Of a DNA stretch of 64,000 bases, positions 52,306 to 64,000 are shown in pieces (positions within the stretch are counted from its first letter, which is position 1; every line of letters starts with the position of its first letter). This DNA comes from Anticarsia gemmatalis (taxonomy: Eukaryota; Arthropoda; Insecta; Lepidoptera; Erebidae): the NCBI RefSeq assembly GCF_050436995.1, contig NC_134745.1, forward strand, positions 5,642,001 through 5,706,000, given 5' to 3'. The translations under genes were made by a program, and so were the position numbers. The notes beneath the pieces are model-generated. The model did no database searches, was not told the DNA's origin, and was given only the letters and a program-made list of their open reading frames with translations.

Positions 52306-53992
52306 TTAACGAGACCTCATGTGACGAAGCAAAGTGAAAAAAGAATAAGCAGAGTTCATAATCTGAAACGAAACAATTGTTGAGAATTAATGTTACTTTC
52401 AAATATTAATAATCATACAATCATACATATGGTAAAAACACAAATGCCGAAACAAGTTTTGTTTACATACAAACAAATTTCAAATAAAATTGTTATACAC
52501 TCAGAATGCGTAAAGCGATTGTTTTCCGAAATTGTAATTATTTTGACACGACAAAAACATCCTATGAAATAGTTTTGCGCAGAGTTTCAGACTAAAAGAC
52601 ATCGTTTTAATACTTACAGTAGTAAAAGTTTTTAGTGAAAGAAGGAACATTTGCCCGCCGGTGATTGTGAGCGGTCTCTTAGCTCGTTCGACTAATAGTC
52701 GCAAGTTGCTATTAAACCTACGACATCTTACTGTCCAATCGCAATCGTACACCGAAAAAGATATTTGACTACTCTGTAACAAACAAAAAATATTTTTAAG
52801 AAAATATTTTTCTTGTATTTGTTTAAATGTGAAGTTCAAATATATGGAATGTTTTTACTTGCCTTTTCAATAAGTTTAGATCCAAACCAGCAAGGAACCA
52901 TTATTTGAAGAATCATTATAATCATATAAAGAAACAAGAATGTCAGAAAATGATACGTTGCAGGCTGAAACAGCACAATATCCGTTAGTTTAATGTTGAT
53001 AAAAGTAAGGTACAACTACATATTTATAACCATTGCCTTACCAAAGTGAATCTGAACAAACAAACACATGTTTTGCAGGAACCTAAAGCAAATTGTATGA
53101 ATAACGTTTCACTAAAAGCGTCTTGAATTAATTTGCAGAAACTGAAAGTAATATCCTTTTATTAGTATTCACACCACTTTTCAAGTAGACAATATAAAGT
53201 AACAAGTTAATTAACTTACTTGCAAATCGCATCATAGTGTTTAATACATTTATTTATTTCCAAAACCCCTTTCAAATCATTCTCTGCTTTTTCAATCGGG
53301 CCACGTATTTCATCAACACTCTTGCAGACGTCAGTGACTCTTCGCAACCTTTTATCTAAAATGTCCAACTGCGCAATAGCCAGAAACATAACACCCAAAA
53401 GGTAGCAATCGAATTGAACATTATACAACATGTGAGACGTGATACTTATGCCTTGATACACATATGCTGGATATACTACCATAGGCTTATACTCCTCTGG
53501 TATAAAAGAGTATCTGCATACAGGAAATTCCAAATCAACTCGAAGTATTATATGCATCACGAGCGGAGTAAGAACATTCATTCCATTAGCGATCACTGAT
53601 GACCCAGCGGTGATCTTCCAATATAGTAACGTATCTTGCTTGCCAATTTCAATAATTTTCATTTCTTCCTCAGTATTAGCTTGAAATATTTCGCTCTCCA
53701 ACATATCTAACATCTGCCTTATTTTATCACGCATAAAAATAAATGTCAGCACTTTAGACACAACTGCCAAATCCATAAAATAAAATATCGTTTCTTCGGC
53801 AAAAATATCCAATTGTTGAGGCAAAAAAAAGAAATTTATCGTGTATAACGAAATATTGATATAAACAAAAACAGTGACGAATAACAAGGAATAATAAACG
53901 TAAAATTTACTGGGATTTTTACTCGGCCAAACACCTAAGAATTTAAGAATTGTGAAATGTATTTTGAAACAATCTATTTGATGAAATTCCAT
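52306..53992 (-). CDS. Odorant receptor (7tm_6 family), five-exon gene, copy 1
   Basis: Insect odorant receptor: a seven-transmembrane ligand-gated channel subunit of olfactory neuron dendrites that works with the co-receptor Orco (family knowledge). Exons read on the minus strand at 53992-53220, 53141-53042, 52964-52863, 52773-52618 and 52362-52306. They give 1188 bp, about 395 residues, the usual OR length. Exon 1 (residues 1-257) holds several hydrophobic segments, from about residues 33-56 on. Exon 2 carries LIQDAFSETLF and CVCLFRFTL, exon 3 PCWFGSKLIEK, exon 4 YDCDWT and PLTITGG, exon 5 IMNSAYSFFTLL, in the order known for the family. Intron phases are 2,0,0,0, and introns are 78, 77, 89 and 255 bp. 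Intron 3 uses a GC donor (GCAAGT); the others are GT-AG. I chose the ATG at 53992 because its context aligns with the start of the neighbouring paralog; an in-frame ATG at 54010 would add six residues. No stop or frameshift is seen. The ligand and OR subfamily cannot be assigned from sequence alone. Confidence 0.93.
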
Positions 53993-54057
53993 TGTTAAAA
54001 TATGTTCCAAATTTTATGATCAACGCGACACGGTATGCTTGAATGTTCTGATGACGT

Positions 54058-54089
54058 CTCTGAATTGTATTAAACTGCGCAGTTTTATA
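54058..54089 (-). promoter_or_regulatory. Candidate core promoter of OR copy 1
   Basis: On the minus strand a TATAAA lies at 54089-54084. A TTCAGAG initiator-like word follows, with its A at 54061, 28 bp downstream of the first T. This spacing suits an arthropod TATA-Inr promoter. The ATG would then lie about 70 bp downstream. The sequence is AT-rich, so chance is a real alternative. Confidence 0.35.
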
Positions 54090-54342
54090 TGCTTTGTCGC
54101 CATCGTGTCAAACGGATACCTTGTAATTAGTCGAATACATTCGTCCACTAAAGTTGAGATAATTAATAAGGAAGGTGATTAAAATGCAACGTATGTTCTG
54201 CTAGTCTTAAATTTTCTAATTCCACAGTAAATTCAGTTCAAAGTAAATTAACAACCTCTAGGAATTAATTCGCGGGTACGTTTCAAAGACGTATTTAAAT
54301 ATTTACATACGTTTGGAATATATGAATGTTCAAATGAATGTA

Positions 54343-54437
54343 GGTTAATTGCAGGTAGGATTTTAAATGAGATGCAATTAGTGAAGGTGTGGCTCGTCCA
54401 GCCACGAAATGATCCAGGAAATAATTCATTAACAAGC
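54343..54437 (-). promoter_or_regulatory. Duplicated upstream module, copy 1
   Basis: A non-coding block about 350 bp upstream of the first OR's start. It contains GGTTAATTGC at 54343, then AAATGAGATGCAATTAG at about 54365-54381, GAAGGTG, CGTCCA and GATCCAG, ending in ATTAACAAG near 54437. The same ordered words occur 5' of the second OR at 58051-58152, with an uninterrupted 21-base identity around AAATGAGATGCAATTAG. The TAAT and ATGCAATTAG words resemble homeodomain and POU sites (inference). The shared position and orientation relative to two paralogous genes suggest a duplicated enhancer or promoter element. Confidence 0.6.
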
Positions 54438-55286
54438 TGCTGGTTTTCGTGAAGTTAATTATGCTGAAAATGACTTACTCGGTCCTAATTGATTGCAGAT
54501 GTTATGCGGTATTGAAAGTTTGAGATTGATATAAACTAATTATGTGCCAACTACCAAAAGTGTGGTTTGTCTGTGTTTAAGTCAATATCATTTGCATTCA
54601 TCATAAATGTTATTAATCATCTTAAAAAATATCTATCGGGCTGTTTTAATTTACTTTCATGAACAATAAGATTTATCAGTTTATAAAAGTGCAATTCATT
54701 TTAAATGGAATTACTATTCTGAATTTTTAATAAGCCTACTGAAAATCCTACTAATTTATTTCAACTTATAACCTGTCAAGACTCGACGTTTATTCAAAAT
54801 TCATATTTATGACTATCATTAATAAACTTCGACCTTTTTATTCAATTCTAAATAAAAACGTGCTGTGAATATATTTAATGGAGTTTAAATAAAAGGTTTA
54901 TGTTAATAAAACAACATATTGCGTTTATTAATTTGATAAACTTGCTCTTAAAAGGGTAATTAATCATAAATTATTTCAATGCGAAATTCGTCTGAGACGT
55001 CAATCGAGTTAAGAATGTACTCCAATGGATTAAAAGTAAGTGCATTGATTTTTTAAGCTTGATGATTAACTATTACTTTTAATAAAACATTTTAAAACAG
55101 TCGCCATAGAGTGTATAAGAATTACTATTGAGACTCATTTGGAGTTTTAATTATAGTTAGAATTTTGTTTTTCTACGTCATGTGCATAAAGTGTTAAAGC
55201 TTTGGTATAAAGCATTTATGATTACATGTAAATATAATAAAACTATTGAAAAGGTGCAATTCTTGTTAGATAACGTATTGAATTAT

Positions 55287-57411
55287 TTATTCTCGAGTTT
55301 GCATATGTTGCAGAAGTGTGAAAAACGAGTAAGCTGAGTTCATAATCTGAAAATAAAACAAAAAATGTATTCTAAATCTTTTAAGAGAATGTTTTAATTC
55401 TCAGTCTAGTAAAACAAGTGAGTACTTACAGAAGTAAAAGTGATAAGTGAAAGGCAGAACATTTTCCCGCCAGTTATGGACAGTGGCTTGTTAGCTCTTT
55501 CAACAAAGAGACGCAAATTGCTTTTAAACTGACGTGATCTCGAGGTCCAGTCACAGTTGTAAGTTGCGAAAGATAGGAGAGTACTCTGAAAGTGAATTAA
55601 AATATTTATCTCTGTAGTACTAAATAAGAAATATATCAAGTAGGGGAATTGGTATATTTTATGATGTTAAAGTAGACTGCGACTGACTTTATTCAAGACA
55701 ATAAACTTTACAAGAATGAGAATAAGATACACCAATTTCAAAATACATTGACTTCACTAAAACAAATACTTTGTTTTGAATGAAAATTCAAGGCTAGCTT
55801 AAGGTAAAAAATATATAGAGCATACCTTATCCATAATTTTGGTTCCATACCAGCACGGGATTAATATTTGAATAACCATTACAAATATGTAAGTTGAAAG
55901 AAATACATAATACTGGACAGGAGCACCCTAAAGTAAAAAAAGGTACACATTACGACACTGTTAATAGAAATCTTAAATAAAGAATGTTTAACCCGCGGTT
56001 TCTGAGTACATTTAGCGGTAGTTTATCTATTCTAAAGCGTTTTTTTATATGAGTTTTGACACTATTGAATAGATAAACTACCGCTAACTGTACCTCAGAA
56101 ACCCGGGGTAAGCAAAGTAACTGTTTCTACTTACCAAAGTGTATCTGAAAAGGCAAACACAAATGACACAAGATGCGAAGCCAAACTGAGCGAAAAGACA
56201 CAAACTGAAGACATCTTGGATAAGATTGCAGAACCTGTTGATACATAAATAATAATAACGTAACCATGCAATAAAATCTAACCGTAATTAAACAGCGTAC
56301 TTAACTTAAGATCTAACCTCCCTCATTACAGGATATGTGTTAAAAGTGGTAAGGGTAAAAGTAATACAGTATTATGAAGACTTGACGGTGAAGGAAAACA
56401 TCGTGAGGAAACCTTGCATGCCTAAAATTGGTCTAATACATTTATTGAGGGCATGGAAAGTCCCCAAGCCGCACTTGGCCAGCGTGGTGGACTAAAAGCC
56501 TAAAACCCTCCCTCATTACGGGAGGAGACCCTTGCCGAGCAGTGGGACAGTAATGGGTAAAATTTATTATTATGAAGAAGATTTGGATTAAATCTAAATA
56601 TTGGAAAATTCCTTTTCATCAGAACAATACTGCTGAAAATAACTTACTTGTCTACTTCTCCATAATGTACAATACACTGATTTATTTTCCTTATTGCTTC
56701 TGCACTATTATCAAAGCTTCCTTTGGACGTTTCACCTGCTTCAGATACATCAGTAACTCTTCTCAATTTAACATCAAGGATATCTAACTGTGCTATGACG
56801 TAATTCATCAAACCTAGTATAAACGTGTCAACATACACATTGTAGAGCATTATGAAATGAATTCCTAAACCTTGATAGATGAATAGGGGATAAATATAGG
56901 CATCTCTGAACTCATCAGAGAGGAACAGATAGCTGCTTACTGGTAGAAACAGTTCAGCTGAAGTAATAAAGTGAAATAGTAAAGGAGATGATACGTGGGA
57001 AATATTCGAGGTATACGAAGCCGTTGCAACAATCTTCCAGTATTTTACGTTGAAATTTTTCGCTTCTTTGACTATGGCTATACCTTCTTCATCATCAGGC
57101 TGAAATATATCACTCTCCAACATTTTAAATAACTCAATGATTTTATCGTGCATAAATAAGAAAGTCAGAATTTTAGACAACACAGAGAGTTCTGTAAAAT
57201 ACAATAGAAGTTCTTCAATAAAAATGTCCAGCTTCCTCGGCAAGAAGTAAAAATTTATAGTGCTTAAACCATCGTAGATAAACACAAAGAACGTTAGAAA
57301 CAATTTGGAGTAATAGTTGTAGTAACGGTTTGGATTGTGACCGGGCCAAATGCCAAGATAATACCAAATCTTCATGTTTATTTTGAAACAATCTCCTTGA
57401 TGCAATTCCAT
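55287..57411 (-). CDS. Odorant receptor (7tm_6 family), five-exon gene, copy 2
   Basis: Tandem paralog of the receptor at 52306-53992, same strand, about 1.3 kb further 5'. Exons on the minus strand are 57411-56648, 56234-56135, 55927-55826, 55585-55430 and 55346-55287, totalling 1182 bp and 393 residues. Exons 2-4 match the neighbour exactly in length (100, 102, 156 bp) and intron phases are the same (2,0,0,0), all with GT-AG ends. Conserved blocks in order: FLGxWP-like start (YYLGIWPG), LFAQFGFASCVICVCLFRYTL in exon 2, PCWYGTKIMDK in exon 3, YNCDWTSRSRQF and PLSITGGKMF in exon 4, and IMNSAYSFFTLL in exon 5. It is presumably an olfactory dendrite membrane protein that assembles with Orco. 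Introns 1 and 2 (413 and 207 bp) are longer than in copy 1 because they contain a LINE/SINE tail and a hairpin element. No broken codons are seen. The ligand is unknown. Confidence 0.93.
55991..56108. repeat. Hairpin MITE-like element in intron 2 of OR copy 2
   Basis: The left arm (about 55991-56032: CGGTTTCTGAG.., then GCGGTAGTTTATCTATTC) is matched by an inverted right arm (about 56067-56107: GAATAGATAAACTACCGC .. CTCAGAAACCCGG). The central loop is about 34 bp and AT-rich. It sits wholly inside an intron and accounts for the extra length relative to the paralog's 77-bp intron. It looks like a foldback miniature inverted-repeat element. Confidence 0.75.
56381..56572 (+). repeat. LINE/SINE 3' tail fragment in intron 1 of OR copy 2
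   Basis: It contains GGTGAAGGAAAACATCGTGA, GGAAACCTTGCATG, CAGCGTGGTGGACTA and GGGAGGAGACCCTTGC, then AGCAGTGGGACAGTAATGGG and an AT-rich tail. This word order is the widespread lepidopteran SINE/LINE tail. Two further pieces of the same family lie at 62568-62640 (inverted) and 63636-63745. It is in antisense to the host gene and explains most of the 413-bp intron. Confidence 0.7.
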
Positions 57412-58050
57412 TAGGTAGATTGTTTTATTTCAAGCGGGTAAAAAGGAAAATATGAGAGTGTTTCTACGTGTCTGTTCTGTGAATCTGATAGGTGCAACAT
57501 TTGAAAGGACTCGGGCTTACAAACTTGCAAAACAGTTGAATGGAATGGAGTGTTGTATGAATACTTTTATTTTAAATACATATTATTCAGTCTTTGGTAA
57601 TTTTTCTTTGCATAGAAAAGTACCGCTGAATTCATTTGAGAATTTCTTTTTCAATTCATTAAAACTACCATAGATATTGGTGTATTTATTTTTGGTCATG
57701 GATCTACTTATTTTAAGTGAAAACAACAAGTATTAAAATACTTAATAGTTCCTCACGAAGAAAAATTACGTCACTGACTATTTTGAACATAACATAATTT
57801 TAACATTTGCTATCTTAATAGAAAAAAACGACTCCAATCTTTTTTGCTCTTCGTACAAACATGGCTTCTTATTAGCACTCTTTTGTAGAAAAAATGCATT
57901 TTTTTTCTAATTACAAGGTGTAACAGACAATTGATAAGCCAGCTATTCTTCAAAGTGAATGTAAAATATTCTCAGGCATTTTTCAAAGCTAAAGACAATA
58001 AGTGCCTAGTACTTACTTTATTTAAACAGGGGCCGTTGGGAAAGGATGTG

Positions 58051-58152
58051 GGTTAATTGCGGGTTCCGTACTTTTTTAAATGAGATGCAATTAGCGAAGG
58101 TGACGTTCGTCCATCCGAACGGATCCAGAAATCCGTTCTAATTAACAGAGTT
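58051..58152 (-). promoter_or_regulatory. Duplicated upstream module, copy 2
   Basis: Partner of the block at 54343-54437, lying about 640 bp upstream of the start codon of the second OR. It has GGTTAATTGC at 58051, AAATGAGATGCAATTAG at about 58078-58094, GAAGGTG, CGTCCA, GATCCAG and a final TTAACAG. Small insertions and deletions separate the two copies between the conserved words, as expected for an old duplicate in which only the functional words are kept. Confidence 0.6.
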
Positions 58153-61100
58153 GGAAGAAATTCTAAAAAATAATTTAAAAAGGTTACCCTTTGTTGTTTT
58201 AGTACTTACTGGGTAAAGGGTTTATCGATTTAGCGAAGTTTCATAAAACTTTTTGCTGAACTTGAATGTAGAAAGAATAAAAGAAGCTTTTAGCGTTAAT
58301 AATACGATTATGGAAATTATTGTAGGTACGGCAAAAAGGATTTCGAAATTATGCTACGAAGGGATATTTAATGTGGGGAATGAATTCATGTACTTTTACA
58401 TATTTAATTTAGCCTATTAGGGGTTATTATTGCATATTTCGTGTGCATCATGAATGTTTTAATTAAATCTGTGGTACCGCTTTATATTAAAATTTGTAGT
58501 AGGAACATTTATGGTTCCGGTTTAGGAACGTAGCGCTACGTATCTAATAGGCGATTGCTACGATCTCGCGTAGCTTCGTAGGCGTTAGCAGCTACTACGA
58601 TAGAGTATTAGTAAAATTTCGTACTTTAAGTTGTATTTTGTTATTTACGAAACCGTACTTATTACGTGTAGTAGATGTCTTAAATATTTTTTTACATACT
58701 ATTGTAATTTTTCATAGGGCGAGCGAAATATGTGACCCGCTTAAAAAACATTAACATTACATCTACGCAATAGAGGGCAATTCTAGCCAAGATTGATCAT
58801 ATATTTTTTTACTTAGTTGCGTGATACCAATGCATATAAATTGCGCTTATACTATTATAAGTGCAATTAATGAATTATTGTAAGAATATACAATCAAGAG
58901 CAAAAATATGTATGCAGCGTCAACAACCTTGGGCTGGCTGTCACCCCAAACATGTCAAAAAACCACATTAAAATTTTAAACAAGAGATTTTTTTTACTTC
59001 AGTATTTTGTATTGTTCTTGATTTCGCTCCCTGACAGTCTAAGCATCCGTCTCTTCGCAATCAATCGCCTCCGGCCACCCGCCTCACATGTAAATATTTA
59101 TTCCTAAATTGAATACGGCACTCCCTAGTTCTCTTCTGTTTTATCGACGATGTTTACCTACAATTGTCAGGCTACCTTTAAATTTTCAGTGCAAGAATAT
59201 TTTTGAAGTAAATATTAACTTTTTTGGGTATTTTTTGAAAGGCTTGGTTTTTGTAATATTGTGTTTTCGAAAACAACGTTTCCTTGAGCATAAAGCCAAC
59301 CTCAACCTGAACCTAATTGCATAAATGTAAAAGCATTCATTCTTCTAACCGAAAAATTAAAACCATTGAATACGAAAAACTCATGGAAAATTCGAAATTA
59401 TTTTGTTATGATGTCATTAATAATTTTCCGTCATAATAGAAAGTTGTTGGTGAAAACTGTTGTCCTGTTAGCGGAGCTAAAAGTTCCAGTGTTATGTTTT
59501 CACGTGTGACAGACTTCGGCCTCAACAGGTAACTTTCACAACGAACATTTGTTACCAACTCGAATATTTCAGTGATGCTCAGTTTTTGTACCCTTTTCGC
59601 TAAGTTGATTAAATATTTTGGTAGAAGTATTTAGATTAATATAGTTAGTTATTGTATGGGCGGTTGATCTAAAAATAATATTTCATTACTGACATATTCT
59701 TTTCGTCGTGTATTTTCTATACACAAACTTTTAAATATGATATTCATAATCAAATTTTTATACAGACATTTGCCTACTCTGGGCATATTTGACTACTTAT
59801 TTAACGGGGCACCTCTCTCGAAAGCTCGCTAAAGAGCCAAACCAAACTTACATTTATTTTTATACTCACTGATATGAGATTGAACACATTGTACTACTAT
59901 ATGCCAGTTAGTTCCCACATTTTTCTAGAAAATTCTAAATAAGCCAACGCATTGCCTCGAAGCAGACGTTTACAGGTAACATCAACTGATTGTGCTTGGT
60001 GTTATTTTTATTCAAGAGATATAGTACGCCTCGGGGCGTTCGTTACGCGTGCATCTCTCCCGAAGGCTTTACTCTCTATAAGCCTCTATTGTTTCACTTG
60101 AGAACGGCTGAAGTGTGAAGTACGTTTGCAATTGCGTTTTATGCAGCGCCTGATGTGAGTGACGGGTGAAGACTGTAGCGACCTTTTATATTAAACTAGC
60201 GTTTGTTGGGGTCTATGTATTTCTGAGGAAATAAACATATGTAATTTTAGGGCAATATTCTATGGCTACGGCAATTTTTTAAATCTTTGAGTTCTGCTTA
60301 TTCATGATAAGTAAAGGAAACGATAAGAAAGAGTTATTTTGATATTTCAAAATAAGCATAGACTTATCGTAAGTGGACTTTTGATTTTTCTGTAAACTAT
60401 TAATATCACCCTAACCAAATACATTATTTAAGAAAATCATCGTTTTTGCATATCAATGCAAACTAAACTATATTTATTTACCCCTCAATCATCTCGTATC
60501 CAAATAAACTAGCTATTTTTAACTGTCCCTCTATACATTGAAATAAGATTTTCAATGTGGGTAAATAAAACGTCCGCTTTCCTCTTGCCTTCCTAATACT
60601 ATAACAACTTCCGACCAAATATAATAAACCCCTAATATATTGCTCTGTGAGGAAAAAGCTTGAGTTATATTCATATACTTGGATAAATCTTGTAATCCCC
60701 TAAAAGAGGACACAGATGTTTACACATACTTCATTGAAACCTTTGATATTAGAGTAGAAAAACGAAGTCTAGTATCAAACATGCCATTGCAACCTATAAA
60801 TTGGTCGATTATAGGTTAAACATAGTGACATTCGTGACTGACGGCATACGAACAAAAATGTTACATTTTAAACGCAACTATTAATATTTTTAACCCAAAA
60901 CATACATTAAAAGCTGCATTGAATCATTTACTAATCAATCTCCTAAAAGCAAAATTTGTCTGAAATACCTTTAGCTATAAATCGTTGAAGATCCATTAAT
61001 ACATTCAACCAAGTTTAATCGTCTAAATTTTAAATATTAATTCTCGTTTTCCGACTGAATTTCGAAAGTAGCCACGTAGAACGGATAATTTGAATTTTTA

Positions 61101-62567
61101 AACAGTGAGTGATTAATCTGTGGCCCGACAGGGAATCTCTCTGTAATGTTTAAATTATACTTGAAAGCCGCCATTCGACTTGTGATTTTCCGGCTTAATT
61201 GGGTACACTATTTTTGTTCCGGCTTTATTTTATGCCAGTAACGTAATTAAAAAGAATTGACTGGTGACCTAAAAACTATTGTATATTTTGTTAATGCTTC
61301 AGCGATGGCAATTGGAGAATTTAAAAACAGAATTTTCAGTTTGTTATATTTATACTTTTACTGTTTGCGCTTTATTCAGCCAAATAAATACTGTTTAATT
61401 CAAATGTTTGGTTTGGAATTCACAAATTCACCGAATTCAATTATGTTGTGTGTGCACTAACGAAGTTTGACATTGTGTAATTATACAAAGTGATTCAAAT
61501 GTTGCTGCCGTTGTGTTTTGATATCATTAGCATCGATAAATTACGAACTCTTATTGGTGGTTTGTTTTCCTATTCAACATCTTATTTTGCTGATATCAGC
61601 AAACTTGAAGTATACAAATAAAATGGCTTGCTATTTATAAAGTACTGAATTAATTTGTATTTTAGGAGTTAGCAAGTTTAGTTACGCTAGATATGTAACA
61701 ATGCTATCGACTGCTTTTTTTTAAATATGATGCAATCAACTTCCATCAAACTTTTAGAGAAAACTTAGATAGCAAATTGCGGTCCTGTTCATTGTCATCA
61801 TAGAATCGTCGAATGGCAGTTACCTGTATATACAAACTCTACCACGGTTTTATTTTAATTAAAAATATTTTTTTAGAAAGGATAAGACAAAATTTTATAC
61901 AAGAAACTTTCCAAAGCTGCAGCAGACTTAATTTTCCTTAAAATATGTACAAAATGTCGGTAAACAAGCGTCACACGTTCATAATTTTTCGTCGAGCTCC
62001 TTGCAGCATGTTCCTGTTTATTCCACAAGGCGTTTACTCCTGAAGGTGTTTAAGTTTCCTTGCAGAAAACTTGTTTCCGGGGCACGCACGCTCTGTAATG
62101 ACCAAGCTCATTAGCACTAACTGTAGTGCCCTTGTCTAGCCGACACAATATACATAGTGTGTTAAAACGTGGCCGAACATTTTTGCAAGCAAGTTTACTT
62201 TGATGATACGAATCTTTTGACGTGCAGTGTTTTGAAGTGCCGAGCAAGAATGGTGAATACGGGAGTGTTAATAATTATAAATTGGTTTCAAAATAACCCT
62301 ACTATTAAAAATATTACGAGTGGGTTTTGATTATGAGGTGAAGAATCGCAGTGAACGAATTGAAATTTTAGGTACTCATGAATTAAGATTTAAGTGGCAG
62401 AAAGTTGGAATAATACTACAACTTAGTTTCTTATTAATGTAACTGATATTATTACTTTTGTTTTTTTTATCAGTGATTATAAGATCGCTCATGTTGTAAA
62501 TGAAACAAAGTCATACCTTACTTTTCAATTTAGTAGACATACAAACGTTATGCATAATTATTATTAT
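58153..62567. other. Gene-free stretch upstream of the OR pair
   Basis: No reading frame with recognised homology, and no third OR copy found. GC-richer stretches at 59020-59100 and 60000-60200 are short. Confidence 0.5.
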
Positions 62568-62640
62568 TATTTTTTGTTACCCCATTACTGTCCCACTGGC
62601 AAGGGGACAAATTTTAGACATGCAAGGTTTCCTCACAATG
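62568..62640 (-). repeat. LINE/SINE 3' tail fragment
   Basis: The reverse complement shows CATTGTGAGGAAACCTTGCA near 62640 and CAGTGGGACAGTAATGGGGT near 62580, both found in the element at 56381-56572. The middle of that element is deleted here. Confidence 0.6.
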
Positions 62641-63635
62641 GCATAATTATATTAAAATAAAAAATAAATCCACCAAAAACTCGGAAGTATTAAACGATTT
62701 AACAGGAACTGTTAGTTTTTCTCAGTGTATGGTTGAAGGGGTGTAATGAGCCGAGCCATTAGCGCTGCAGCTCGTGACGACGTGCCAACTGCATGATAAC
62801 TATGTTAATACACAAACTTTACACATTGTTGTCAGTCTGTATTGTTCCCTGTATGGCGCACTTGCCAACAGCTTTTGGATAGTAAATGATATTCAACATA
62901 AAGGAATGCAAAAAAATAACGCCGGTGTTTTTATATTTTTGTTTTTGTTTTTTTTTATTAAATATTATTAACGTTCATCATTTATGATTTTCGTGTACTT
63001 TACAAGTAACTGGATTAGCCTAAGGCAAACCAAAGATTTTACTATAAGCCAAGATTCCTTAGCCTTATTTATGTAATAGAAGAAAACTATAATATTGGAA
63101 GTGTAACCAATTCTATAAGTTACTACTTTCCATTGCCTACTTTCTTCACTCGTGTGGAAATCACAAGACAGCATATTATTATATTATTATCTGGACTAAC
63201 TATTCACAGTGTCAAAACATTTCTGTATAATAATTTAAGTGAAATTAAGCCACGTAATAATATTGTTTCATAAATTCTCCCCATCTTTTCTTTATGTCCA
63301 CGTTTATTAAATTTTAATTAACTCAAGTTAATTTAAATTAAATCCTCACTTTTGACTTGTCCATCATGAAATTGCGAGCAATGAAATATGAAATTATACT
63401 TTTATTCAACTTCTCAAACTGTCGTTAAAATTAATACTTATTATGACCCGTAAAGCGTTTTATTAACAAAAAAGAGAATTAAAGCCATGGTCCAATTAAA
63501 GCGCAAATTATTTTATGTAGCTATAATAAATTAATTGGCTCCAATGGTCACCAAAATCATGAAGAGGAAGTAAGTAAAAGTTTTAATTGAAATATTAAAT
63601 AATAATAATAAAGATTTTTTTTTTATTATTGACAG

Positions 63636-63745
63636 CCTGCAATATATTGGCCAGGGTGGTGGATTCAAGACCTAACCCTATCCTTATTACGGGAGGAGAC
63701 CCTTGCTCAGCAGTGGGACATTAATGGGTTAAATTCATTTATTTA
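63636..63745 (+). repeat. LINE/SINE 3' tail fragment
   Basis: GGCCAGGGTGGTGGATTC, then TTATTACGGGAGGAGACCCT and CAGCAGTGGGACATTAATGG with an AT-rich tail. This is the same family as 56381-56572, 5'-truncated. It is preceded by poly-T/A simple sequence. Confidence 0.65.
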
Positions 63746-64000
63746 TTGACAGGATTTTTTGGAGATTATATAAAAAATCTATCAACTTGACAAAATGGTT
63801 TTATTTTCAGTTTTTTGTTTTACCAAAGGTTTTAGCCAACTGACGTCACTTTGCATTGTTGCAATTTATCTTTGTTTACGGATGGAATATTTTTGCATAC
63901 ACACAGATAAAGCTTGTCATAATTTTCACTTTAAGCCGGTGTAGGAATTTATTTTAACTGTAAAAATATACTACAAATAGTTTTGTTTGCTAAGGTTTAC

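Noticed and set aside
52501..52839. OR exon 4 as a 112-codon stand-alone gene
   Set aside because: It is exon 4 of the receptor at 52306-53992 extended through both flanking introns.
54010..54010. Upstream ATG as start of OR copy 1
   Set aside because: In frame, but the six extra residues have no counterpart in the paralog, whose start aligns with the ATG at 53992. Not excluded.
57452..57673. Plus-strand 73-codon frame just upstream of OR copy 2
   Set aside because: It lies in the promoter region of a minus-strand gene and has no homology I can see.

Overview
The window reads as intergenic and gene-edge DNA from a moth or butterfly (Lepidoptera). It is AT-rich, almost free of long reading frames, and littered with interspersed repeats typical of lepidopteran genomes: GTTT-microsatellite elements ending in a GCGGGTCAGCTAGT-like motif, short inverted-repeat elements, tRNA-derived SINEs and broken LINEs. 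I found no rRNA, tRNA gene, CRISPR or prokaryotic feature.

The only intact protein-coding genes I can support are two tandem insect odorant receptors (7tm_6 family) on the minus strand at about 52.3-57.4 kb. Both can be followed through five exons with matching intron phases and near-identical exon sizes. They predict proteins of about 395 and 393 residues, the normal length for the family, and both end in the characteristic OR C-terminus. The upstream paralog (55.3-57.4 kb) has its first two introns enlarged by transposon fragments. Each gene has, a few hundred bases upstream, a copy of the same roughly 90-100 bp non-coding module in the same orientation. It looks like a regulatory element duplicated with the genes.

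The second structured region is 21.7-27.3 kb. It is an LTR retrotransposon bounded by two 338-bp LTRs that look identical, with a possible 4-bp target duplication. The interior is a mosaic: decayed Ty3/Gypsy RNase H and integrase, an inverted-repeat element inside the integrase, a LINE in antisense, a tRNA-derived SINE and two GC-rich or simple minisatellites. Identical LTRs around a dead interior suggest a non-autonomous element moved in trans.

A third region (31.6-33.9 kb) has about 40-bp terminal inverted repeats enclosing a broken LINE reverse transcriptase and three 72-bp tandem repeats. The remainder (about 1-21 kb, 27-31 kb, 34-52 kb, 58-64 kb) holds scattered repeats and a few GC-richer islands without convincing coding signal. 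Those islands could be conserved regulatory DNA or exons of genes that extend outside the window.
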